Origin: Glandiceps talaboti
Taxonomy: Eukaryota; Hemichordata; Enteropneusta; Spengelidae
DNA: 32,500 bases
Direction: 5' to 3'
Assembly: GCF_964340395.1 (NCBI RefSeq)
Contig: NC_135562.1
Coordinates: 23,108,673-23,141,172, forward strand
Positions 23,443 to 32,500 of this stretch are shown here, piece after piece. Position 1 is the first letter of the stretch, and every line of letters begins with the position of its first letter. The notes beneath the pieces were generated by a model. That model was not told where the DNA came from and searched no databases. It was given only the letters and a program-made list of their open reading frames with translations. The position numbers and the translations under genes are program-made.

Positions 23443-23665
23443 AAGCACAATACTTCAAGTAATGATTGTTATCAAATTTGCATATTATTGATGAATCATC
23501 ATGGTAATTTAATGTCATTATTTGCATCATTTCGTATTTCATGTCACTTGAATCACGGAAATGACCGGCTCAAAATATTTAATTTTCTATTGTGATATTG
23601 AGTTAATTGGTTAGATAAACCAACCAGTATTTGGACAGCAAGTCTCGCCTTATTAAATGCACTGT

Positions 23666-23725
<60 letters not shown>
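23666..23725. repeat. (CAAT)n microsatellite
   Basis: About 15 uninterrupted ATCA/CAAT tetramers. The Asn-Gln-Ser-Ile frame across it is an artefact. Confidence 0.97.
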
Positions 23726-23726
<1 letters not shown>

Positions 23727-23770
23727 CATGTTGTTGGTGTATAAATTTTCCATTCATACTGACATATTAC

Positions 23771-24052
23771 TGTATGTATGTATGTATGTATGTACTGTAC
23801 GTACGTATGTATGTATGTATGTATGTATGTATGTATGTATGTATGTATGTATGTACGTATGTACGTATGTGTGTATGTATGTATGTATGTATGTATGTAT
23901 GTATGTATGTATGTATGTATCATAGTATGTATGTATGTATGTATGTATGTATGTATGTATGTATGTATGTATGTATGTATGTATTTAAGTATGTATGTAT
24001 GTATGTATGTATGTATGTATGTATGTATGTATGTATGTATGTATGTATGTAT
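23771..24052. repeat. (GTAT)n microsatellite, about 280 bp
   Basis: About 70 GTAT tetramers with a few GTAC, GTGT and CATAGTAT interruptions. Met-Tyr-Val-Cys frames on the plus strand and His-Thr-Tyr-Ile frames on the minus strand are artefacts. Confidence 0.97.
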
Positions 24053-24324
24053 ACGCATTTATATTTATACCTATATAATACACATACACAATACATGCAA
24101 ATACCTTAACGCCATACACGCGCAGACAATCTATATGCACACATGTCGACTTGACTTGTGTTGACATGTATCTCGACAAGTGTGATCATTTCATTATTTT
24201 TGTCTAAATTAAGCATCCGGCATAGTATGGTAATTAAACATGTTTTCATTTTTTGAATATACACTCTACCTGATGAAATGGCTTATGGCATTACTGCAAT
24301 GAAAGTGTGCTGTATGAGTAAGAC
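24053..24324. other. Single-copy spacer, nothing recognised
   Basis: AT-rich sequence after the GTAT repeat. No exon, RNA gene or repeat identified. Confidence 0.35.
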
Positions 24325-24516
24325 TTAGTCACTCCTCTGGCCAGTAGTATTAACGTCTTTGAATTTGAATTCTCTACTTGGCGCAACTGTGTCAACGGGA
24401 AATACATCTTTGTTCCTTCCGTTTATTTCAAATCGGAGGAAGTCATGACGATTCCTACCACAGCCACATGGTTTATGTGATCGAGTCACAAAACCATATA
24501 TACTTCTTAATACTTC
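24325..24516 (-). other. Short minus-strand open frame, unrecognised, protein-like composition
   Basis: Between in-frame stops the minus strand reads about 63 residues including KPCGCGRNRHDFLRFEI and DVFPVDTVAPSREFKFKDVN. Composition is balanced and unlike the flanking AT-rich DNA, but there is no ATG and I recognise no family. It may be a transposon fragment, a dispersed repeat or an exon of an unrelated gene. No convincing splice sites bound it. Confidence 0.2.
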
Positions 24517-25155
24517 TTAACGCCTCCTATCTAAACAGCTACCACAATTAGCACCCTGTTGTAAAAGTACATAACACAGTCTGTTCACACTAACAAAAAG
24601 GCGTGGTGCGATATAGATACATCACATATCACTTGGGTGCAGCGTTTTTCGTTCATAGCGTGTCAGCTGCTGGTGATAATTACCATAATGACATTAGGGG
24701 GGGCTCACAAGGGAACTCCTAAAAAGTACTGGTATTTTTTATAATGAACTAGGTCTATTACGAAGGCGTTCACTTTCTTCACCCATACTTAATTGTAAAG
24801 TCCGTCAACAAGGAGAATGAACATAGAGTAATTGTGTATGTGTAATCGTGTAGGGTCTATGGTGTAATATGATACTAGACAATTGCTATGATGACAAGGA
24901 GGAAGTCGCGGTTGAAACCATGGTAACAGTATTTTGTAAGATTATACATGTTTGTATATTCTTTTCTTCTTTCTTTGTAATTTCGTAGACCATGGGTTGC
25001 CACTAATTAAAACTCCTTTCTTGTGGCTAACATTTCTCCCGGAAACTAGAAAAAACTCATTTCTTATACTTGGATGAAATTGAAGTCATTTTTTAGTGTA
25101 GAACAAACGTAATATATGTAAATCATTAGATTGAAATAATATGTAATGACATCCT
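24517..25155. other. Single-copy DNA with one X-box-like palindrome
   Basis: No gene recognised. Noted: a tandem TACTTCTTAA pair at 24501-24520, the GAAACCATGGTAAC X-box-like site at 24914-24927, and an acceptor-like pyrimidine tract ending TTTCGTAG near 24989, after which the frames close quickly. Confidence 0.35.
24914..24927. promoter_or_regulatory. X-box-like palindrome GAAACCATGGTAAC
   Basis: Fits the RFX X-box layout (reverse complement GTTACCATGGTTTC). Motif seen, function inferred. Confidence 0.25.
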
Positions 25156-25336
25156 TGCAATGCAATGCAATGCAATACAATACAATACAATACAATACAA
25201 TACAATACAATACAATACAATACTATACTATACTATACTATACTATACAATGCTATGCTATGCTATGCTATGCTATGCTATACCATACTATACTATACTA
25301 TACTATACTATACTATACTATACTATACTATACTAT
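25156..25336. repeat. Second pentanucleotide array (CAATG/CAATA/CTATA/CTATG)
   Basis: Ordered blocks: CAATG, CAATA, CTATA, CTATG, CTATA. The CTATA-CTATG-CTATA succession repeats the order seen at 23231-23442. Frames here are artefacts. Confidence 0.95.
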
Positions 25337-25436
25337 AGAACACAATATCTTTATTATCCCAACATGGGCAATTCTTTGCAGTTGTGTGATATACGCTAAA
25401 CATCTGTACTGACTGAGGTCAACGTCTTATCTTGAA

Positions 25437-28400
25437 TGTTGATGGTACACGTACCTTGTGTACATTCTTGATGGCACACGTACCTTGTGTACATTCTTGA
25501 TGGTATATGTACCTTGTGTACATTCTTGATGGAACACGTACCTTGTGTACATTCTTGATGGCACATGTACCTTGTGTACATTCTTGATGGAACACGTACC
25601 TTGTGTACATTCTTGATGGCACACGTACCTTGTGTACATTCTTGATGGCACACGTACCTTGTGTACATTCTTGATGGCACACGTACCTTGTGTACATTCT
25701 TGATGGCACACGTACCTTGTGTACATTCTTGATGGCACACGTACCTTGTGTACATTCTTGATGGTATACGTACCTTGTGTACATTCTTGATGGCATACGT
25801 ACCTTGTGTACATTCTTGATGGCGTACGTACCTTCTGTACATTCTTGGTGGTATACGTACCCTGTGTACATTCTTGATGGCATACGTACCTTGTGTACAT
25901 TCTTGATGGCATACGTACCCTGTGTACATTCTTGATGGCATACGTACCTTGTGTACATTCTTGATGGCATACGTACCCTGTGTACATTCTTGATGGCATA
26001 CGTACCTTGTGTACATCTTGATGGTATACGTACCTTGTGTACATTCTTGATGGTATACGTACCTTGTGTACATTCTTGATAGTACACGTACCTTGTGTAC
26101 ATTCTTGATGGCATACGTACCTTGTGTACATTCTTGATGGTATATGTACCTTGTGTACATTCTTGATGGCATACGTACCTTGTGTACATTCTTGATGGCA
26201 TACGTACCCTGTGTACATTCTTGATGGCATACGTACCCTGTGTACATTCTTGATGGTACACGGACCTTGTGTACATTCTTGATGGCACACGTACCTTGTG
26301 TACATTGTTGATGGCATACGTACCCTGTGTACATTCTTGATGGCATACGTACCTTGTGTACATTCTTGATGGCATACGTACCCTGTGTACATTCTTGATG
26401 GCATACGTACCTTGTGTACATTCTTGATGGCATACGTACCCAGTGTACATTCTTGATGGTACACGGACCTTGTGTACATTCTTGATGGCACACGTACCTT
26501 GTGTACATTCTTGATGGCACACGTACCTTGTGTACATTCTTGATGGCACACGTACCTTGTGTACATTCTTGATGGCATACGTACCTTGTGTACATTCTTG
26601 ATAGTACACGTACCTTGTGTACATTCTTGATGGTATACGTACCTTGTGTACATTCTTGATGGAACACGTACCTTGTGTACATTCTTGATGGTATATGTAC
26701 CTTGTGTACATTCTTGATGGCATACGTACATTGTGTACATTCTTGATGGTACACGTACCGTGTGTACATTCTTGATGGTATACGTACATTGTGTACATTC
26801 TTGATGGCACATGTACCTTGTGTACATTCTTGATGGCATACGTACTTTGTGTACATTCTTGATGGCATACGTACATTGTGTACATTGTTGATGGCACACG
26901 TACCTTGTGTACATTGTTGATGGTATACGTACATTGTGTACATTCTTGATGGCATACGTACCTTGTGTACATTCTTGATGGTATACGTACCTTGTGTACA
27001 TTCTTGATGGTATATGTACCTTGTGTACATTCTTGATGGCATACGTACATTGTGTACATTCTTGATGGTACACGTACCGTGTGTACATTCTTGATGGCAC
27101 ACGTACCTTGTGTACATTCTTGATAGTATACGTACATTGTGTACATTCTTGATGGTATACGTACCTTGTGTACATTCTTGATGGCATACGTACCTTGTGT
27201 ACATTCTTGATGGCATACGTACCTTGTGTACATTCTTGATGGCATACCTACCCTGTGTACATTGTTGATGGTATTCGTACCTTGTGTACATTCTTGATGG
27301 TATACGTACCCTAGCTGTGTGCATTGTTGATGGCATACGTACCTTGTGTACATTCTTGATGGCATACGTACCTTGTGTACATTGTTGATGGCATACGTAC
27401 CTTGTGTACATTCTTGATGGCATACCTACCCTGTGTACATTGTTGATGGTATTCGTACCTTGTGTACATTCTTGATGGTATACGTACCCTGTGTACATTC
27501 TTGATGGCATACGTACCTTGTGTACATTCTTGATGGCATACGTACCTTGTATACATTCTTGATGGTATACGTACCTTGTATACATTCTTGATGGCACACG
27601 TACCTTGTGTACATTCTTGATGGCATACGTACCTTGTGTACATTCTTGATGGCATACCTCCCTTGTGTACATTCTTGATGGTATACGTACCTTGTGTACA
27701 TTCTTGATGGTATACGTACCTTGTGTACATTCTTGATGGCATACATACCTTGTGTACATTCTTGATGGTATGCGTACCCTGTGTACATTCTTGATGGTAT
27801 TCGTACCTTGTGTACATTCTTGATGGCATACGTACATTGTGTACATTCTTGATGGTATACGTACCTTGTGTACATTCTTGATGGCATACGTACCTTGTGT
27901 ACATTCTTGATGGCACACGTACCTTGTGTACATTCTTGATGGCACACGTACCTTGTGTACATTCTTGATGGTATACGTACATTGTGTACATTCTTGATGG
28001 CACACGTACCTTGTGTACATTCTTGATGGCACTCGTACCTTGTGTACATTCTTGATGGTATACGTACCTTGTGTACATTCTTGATGGTATACGTACATTG
28101 TGTACATTCTTGATGGCACACGTACCTTGTGTACATTCTTGATGGTATACGTACCTTGTGTACATTCTTGGTGGTATACGTACCTTGTGTACATTCTTGA
28201 TGGCATACCTACCCTGTGTACGTATACATTCTTGATGGCACACGTACCTTGTGTACATTCTTGATGGCACACGTACCTTGTGTACATTCTTGATGGCACA
28301 CGTACCTTGTGTACATTCTTGATGGTATACGTACATTGTGTACATTCTTGATGGCATACGTACATTGTGTACATTCTTGATGGCATACGTACCTTGTATA

Positions 28401-29744
28401 CATTCTTGATGGCATACGTACATTGTGTACATTCTTGATGGCATACGTACCTTGTATACATTCTTGATGGCATACGTACCTTGTGTACATTCTTGATGGT
28501 ATACGTACCTTGTGTACATTCTTGATGGCATACGTACCTTGTGTACATTCTTGTTGGTATACGTACCTTGTGTACATTCTTGTTGGTATACGTACCTTGT
28601 GTACATTCTTGATGGTATACGTACCTTGTGTACATTCTTGATGGCATACGTACCCTGTGTACATTCTTGATGGTATACGTACCTTGTGTACATTCTTGAT
28701 GGCATACGTACCCTGTGTACATTCTTGATGGTATGCGTACCCTGTGTACATTGTTGATGGTATTCGTACCTTGTGTACATTCTTGATGGCATACGTACCT
28801 TGTGTACATTCTTGATGGTATGCGTACCCTGTGTACATTGTTGATGGTATACGTACCTTGTGTACATTCTTGATGGTATACGTACCCTGTGTACATTCTT
28901 GACGGTATACGTACCTTGTGTACATTCTTGATGGCATACGTACCTTGTGTACATTCTTGATGGCATACGTACATTGTGTACATTCTTGATGGTATACGTA
29001 CCCTGCGTACATTCTTGATGGTATACGTACCCTGTGTACATTCTTGATGGTATACGTACCTTGTGTACATTCTTGATGGTATACGTACATTGTGTACATT
29101 CTTGATGGTATACGTACCCTGTGTACATTCTTGATGGTATACGTACCTTGTGTACATTCTTGATGGTATATGTACCTTGTGTACATTCTTGATGGTATAC
29201 GTACCCTGTGTACATTCTTGATGGTATACGTACCTTGTGTACATTCTTGATGGAATACGTACCTTGTGTACATTCTTGATGGTATACGTACCTTGTGTAC
29301 ATTCTTGGTGGTATACGTACCTTGTGTACATTCTTGATGGTATACGTACCCTGTGTACATTCTTGATGGTATACGTACCTTGTGTACATTCTTGATGGTA
29401 TACGTACATTGTGTACATTCTTGATGGTATACGTACCCTGTGTACATTCTTGATGGTATACGTACCTTGTGTACATTCTTGATGGTATATGTACCTTGTG
29501 TACATTCTTGATGGCATACGTACCTTGTGTACATTCTTGATGGTATATGTACCTTGTGTACATTCTTGATGGCATACGTACATTGTGTACATTCTTGATG
29601 GTATATGTATCCTGTGTACATTCTTGGTGGTATACGTACCTTGTGTACATTCTCGATGGTATACGTACCTTGTGTACATTGTTGATGGTATACGTACCTT
29701 GTGTACATTCTTGATGGCACACGTACATTGTGTACATTCTTGAA
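25437..29744. repeat. 29-bp minisatellite array, about 148 copies, stop-free on the minus strand
   Basis: Units of 29 bp contain TTGATGGCATACGTACCTTG then TGTACATTC. Variants affect mainly the CATAC/CACAC/TATAC/TACAC part, CCTTG/CCCTG/CATTG, and TTCTTG/TTGTTG. The consensus has no stop in any minus-strand frame, while the plus strand meets TGA in every unit. Since 29 is not a multiple of three, three units (87 bp) encode a 29-residue peptide, and all three minus frames give the same cyclic peptide (MYTRYVCHQECTQ, KNVHKVRMPSR). This produces frames up to 1427 codons (25396-29679). An 847-codon frame (27311-29854) starts in single-copy flank. Stops arise mainly at an insertion (27311) and at CCTACC variants near 27248, 27428 and 28208. 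I regard it as a minisatellite, not a gene. Confidence 0.95.
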
Positions 29745-30370
29745 ATATTTAGATGATAATAGTTCTCGTCTTCGTTAAGCAATGATAAGACTAATAAAGA
29801 CGAGATTAAATGTATTATGCCTTTATTCAGTCGTCTACCTGATGAGTGTATCAAGATATTAACTTAAAGACCCATGTCGGCTTATGATCGACATTTGGAT
29901 TAGATGTCTGTTAGGGTTATAGAACAAAGTTGGTCCTAAACAAAATAATAATCGAATTGAATCCTAATGGCTAAGGTGGTAAGATAACATACAAGAACCT
30001 GGGACTATATCGTGAGCATTTAAGAATAAAGATACCAATTCAAGTAGGCAGTAGATTGATAATGAACAAAGAATATAGTTTAGAGCTAGTGGTTTGGACC
30101 AGTGTTAAATTACAAATCAAATATTATTATTATATAATTGAAAGGATGGGAGTGAGGGCACACGCTGACAATGGTTTCCTTTGTAACTGACCTAATATCT
30201 GATGCGTACGTTGCCCTCAGTCAGTACTGTGATTTAGCATAATGATTAGAACTATAATATACAAGCAATGCCTGTCGCGCTTTTCATTTACACATACTTT
30301 TAACACAAATTGATGATTGTTTAATTTTTGGCCCGTCCTGTACGATAATTCCATACACTATTATCTGTTT
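29745..30370. other. Single-copy AT-rich spacer
   Basis: No gene recognised. A short inverted repeat TCTCGTCTT / AAGACGAGA lies near 29764-29805. The minus strand just left of the spacer's middle supplies the leader (29741-29854) of the open frame that enters the 29-bp array. Confidence 0.35.
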
Positions 30371-30464
30371 GTTATTATATGCAGTGTTGTAGTTATTATA
30401 TGCAGTGTTGTAGTTATTATATGCAGTGTTGTGGTTGTTATATGTAGTGTTGTGATTGCTATAT
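30371..30464. repeat. 21-bp minisatellite, left segment
   Basis: About 4.5 units of the 21-bp repeat (TATATGCAGTGTTGTAGTTA and variants), separated from the main array by a LINE insertion. It ends in TGATTGCTATAT, which is repeated on the far side of the LINE. Confidence 0.9.
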
Positions 30465-31527
30465 AATAATAAGTTTATTTCCATGTACAAGCTAGGCCAC
30501 CGGCCTTTCGGTACATAACTTATAAAACATTTACATATCTCAAAATCAAAGGTGTCTAAGGCGAAAAAAAGCAACAAAATACGAAAATTATCCCGTCGTG
30601 GGTCCTCTTTTTTTTAAACTATTAAAAATATATTTTGCAAGCCCCAACATTACTTTTTTGTTTTGTGTTTGCATTAACAGTACAAAGTTATGATATGTAG
30701 AGTTTGAAATATAATGTTGAGGAATATAGCATGTTCTTATGTCAGAAGTAAAAGTACAAATCATTACAAAGTGATATTCATCATCTACTAAGTTTTGTGA
30801 ACAAAATTTACAGATTCTGTGATTTCTCTCAATATCGATTTGTCTACCTTTAACGAAAGCAAGCTTATTTTCTGACGAGCATCTAATGCGTGCAAGTGCA
30901 GAGATGAGTTTTCTGTTTGGCAATACATTTATATACATTTCTGGTTGTAATGATGATTTAAAGTTTGCATAATGATACAGAGTTTTGTCTTTCCGGACAT
31001 TATTATTCCATTCCTGGCATGACACTTCAACTACTCTAGAAATAAACAATGCCAAGAAAAATTCAGGATTACCAACCTCTTGTGCCATCCAAACATCATT
31101 AAAACCATAAGATTGTAACAAAAAACGGACTTGTGATGCCCAGGTATCTTTTCCATCTCTATCCATATTATATAACATTTTATACGTTCTGAAAGGAAGT
31201 CTGGAACGGTCCATGTGTATAAGCTTTAACCAATATTTCACACAACGTTTGACACACTGGATATGGAGCGGGAGTCTTCCACACTCTCCAAGCACTGCGC
31301 AATATGAAGTAGTTGTCCTAACTCCTAAAATTTTTCTGCAGAACTTCAGCTGTACCCGTTCTAAAACTATGTAGTATTTGTATCCCCATACTTCAGCTCC
31401 ATATGTTAAGATTGGTTTGACTAGGGAATCGAATAATTTGAAGTACAGGCCTAACGGTAGATTTTGAAAATTATAACAAAATTTACGCAAAATGTTCATG
31501 TTTTTGTTTGCTTGCTGTGAAAGAGTA
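30465..31527 (-). mobile_element. 5'-truncated LINE inserted in the 21-bp minisatellite, with 12-bp target duplication
   Basis: Minisatellite DNA on both sides is interrupted by 1063 bp of minus-strand LINE 3' sequence. TGATTGCTATAT occurs at 30453-30464 and 31528-31539, matching a target-site duplication, though the host repeat could mimic one. The element's 3' end carries an AATAAA-type signal (GGAAATAAACTTATTATTAT) and a short TTA-rich tail, as in many LINEs. The 5' end is cut inside ORF2, typical of incomplete target-primed reverse transcription. It belongs to a different family from the LINE at 19.3-20.5 kb. Confidence 0.85.
30588..31527 (-). pseudogene. LINE ORF2 C-terminal fragment with CCHC-type motif
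   Basis: An uninterrupted frame of over 303 codons. It contains LYFKLFDSLVKPILTYGAEVWG, typical of the thumb/connection region just after the reverse-transcriptase core, a long linker, and a C-terminal Cys-X2-Cys-X9-His-X4-Cys motif (ICKFC to MIC, about residues 230-248 counted from the Met at 31499). The frame continues upstream of that Met to the truncation point (LSQQANKNM), so the Met is internal and not a true start. The core catalytic motifs are absent because of truncation. The lack of stops or frameshifts over 900 bp suggests a young insertion. Confidence 0.85.
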
Positions 31528-32290
31528 TGATTGCTATATGTAGTGTTGTGATTGCTATATGTAGTGTTGTGATTGCTATATGTAGTGTTGTGATTGCTAT
31601 ATGTAGTGTTGTGATTGCTATATGTAGTGTTGTGATTGCTATATGTAGTGTTATGGTTGTTATTTGTAGTGTTGTGATTGCTATATGTAGTGTTGTGATT
31701 GCTATATGTAGTGTTGTGATTGCTATATGTAGTGTTGTGATTGCTATATGTAGTGTTGTGATTGCTATATGTAGTGTTGTGATTGCTATATGTAGTGTTG
31801 TGATTGCTATATGTAGTGTTGTGATTGCTATATGTAGTGTTGTGATTGCTATATGTAGTGTTGTCGTTTCCATATGCAGTGTTGTGGTTGTTATATGCAG
31901 TGCATTTTGTTGTGGTTGCTATGTGTAGTGTTGTGGTTGTTATATGTAGTGTTATGGTTGTTATATGCAGTGTTGTATATCTAGCAACGTGGTTGCTACG
32001 CGCACTTTTGTGGCTTTGTGTAGTGTTGATACATCTACTGTTGTGGTTGTAATATGTTGTGTTGTGGTTGCTATGTACTGTGTTGTAGTTGAAATATGTA
32101 GTGTAACGGTGTGGATGATATATCTAGTGTTGTGGTTGTAATATCTAGTGTTGTGGTTGCTATGTGCTGTGTTCAACAGTTGTGGTTGCTATGTGCAGTG
32201 TTGTGGTTGTAATATGTAGTGTAACGTTGTGGATGATATATCTAGTTGTTATGTGCAATGTTGTGCCCGCTGTATGTACTGTTGTGTTTG
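31528..32290. repeat. 21-bp minisatellite, main segment
   Basis: About 16 near-perfect 21-bp units (GTTGTGATTGCTATATGTAG) to about 31860, then increasingly diverged units such as GTTGTGGTTGTTATATGCAG and GTGTAACGTTGTGGATGATA to about 32290. Because 21 is a multiple of three, both strands show long repeat frames (7-residue TLHIAIT on the minus strand, CSVVIAI on the plus strand); these are artefacts. Confidence 0.95.
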
Positions 32291-32500
32291 CTATATGATG
32301 GCAGTACGATGGAAACTTTTAATATTTATAAGACCAACCCCATCTTTATTCGTAAGTTATGTTATTTCTTGAAATAAACTATTAAACTCATGACATGTGA
32401 CATCGCCCCCCCCCCCCGCCCCCAACCAATGACCTCTTAAAGGCTATAAAAGAAGTTCATCGTCATGGTATTAAATCTAGACGTGTCGGTCTAGGGTACC
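32291..32500. other. Single-copy end of window with poly-C tract
   Basis: AT-rich DNA with a poly-C/G run at about 32406-32425. No exon recognised before the window ends. Confidence 0.35.

Noticed and set aside
23192-24164. Several frames of 60-150 codons rich in Leu-Tyr-Tyr or Met-Tyr-Val-Cys
   Set aside because: They lie entirely on the CTATA, CAAT and GTAT simple repeats.
25396-29679. A 1427-codon reading frame as a giant repeat protein gene
   Set aside because: The unit simply has no stop on that strand, the same peptide appears in all frames, and no promoter, splice structure or codon signal supports translation. Kept as a repeat and as a finding.
31496-32052. TLHIAIT and CSVVIAI repeat proteins of 125-133 codons
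   Set aside because: Both strands of a 21-bp minisatellite are open because the unit is a multiple of three.

Overview
This looks like nuclear DNA from an animal, most likely a marine invertebrate; I cannot fix the phylum. The reasons are spliced first exons of two animal genes, degraded non-LTR retrotransposons (LINEs), and very heavy minisatellite and microsatellite content. By hand count about two thirds of the window is tandem repeat. There is no sign of a prokaryotic, viral or organellar genome. Most long open frames are artefacts of repeats whose unit lacks stop codons.

Real gene content is small and easy to miss. On the minus strand, an exon at 3096-3191 sits between two minisatellites. 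It encodes the first 31 residues of an ARF-family GTPase that reads as ARFRP1, including the P-loop GLDNAGKT, and has an acceptor just before the ATG and a GTGAGT donor. On the plus strand, 21612-21803 encodes the first 64 residues of a protein resembling the failed-axon-connections (FAXC/fax) GST-like family and ends at a GTGGGT donor. Between them, at 21180, is an excellent minus-strand splice donor with two CCAAT boxes behind it. The simplest model is a head-to-head pair: ARFRP1 running left with a non-coding first exon and an 18-kb first intron, and the FAXC-like gene running right with a first intron that leaves the window. Most of the window would then be the first introns of two divergent genes, both swollen by tandem arrays.

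Layout: 1-2985, 58-bp minisatellite; 3096-3191, ARFRP1-like exon; 3256-4445, 61-bp minisatellite; 4446-4621, diverged duplication; 4622-10476, 28-bp minisatellite with an inverted cap to 10526; 10530-12387, single-copy DNA with a TTG microsatellite; 12388-13497, 41-bp minisatellite; 13813-14045, GT-rich repeat; 14046-14825, single-copy DNA with a CRE palindrome; 14826-17380, CTAGT pentamer array; 17768-19204, composite repeat ending in (AC)58; 19280-20500, broken LINE; 20500-21611, candidate bidirectional promoter; 21612-21803, FAXC-like exon; 21804-25155, mostly single-copy DNA with four simple repeats; 25156-25336, second pentamer array; 25437-29744, 29-bp minisatellite; 30371-32290, 21-bp minisatellite interrupted by a 5'-truncated LINE insertion.

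I found no defence system, operon, CRISPR array or RNA gene. The notable material is the two hidden exons, the proposed divergent promoter, a 29-bp array that reads the same peptide in all three minus-strand frames, a pentamer array showing no net phase slip over 2.5 kb, and a datable LINE insertion inside a minisatellite.
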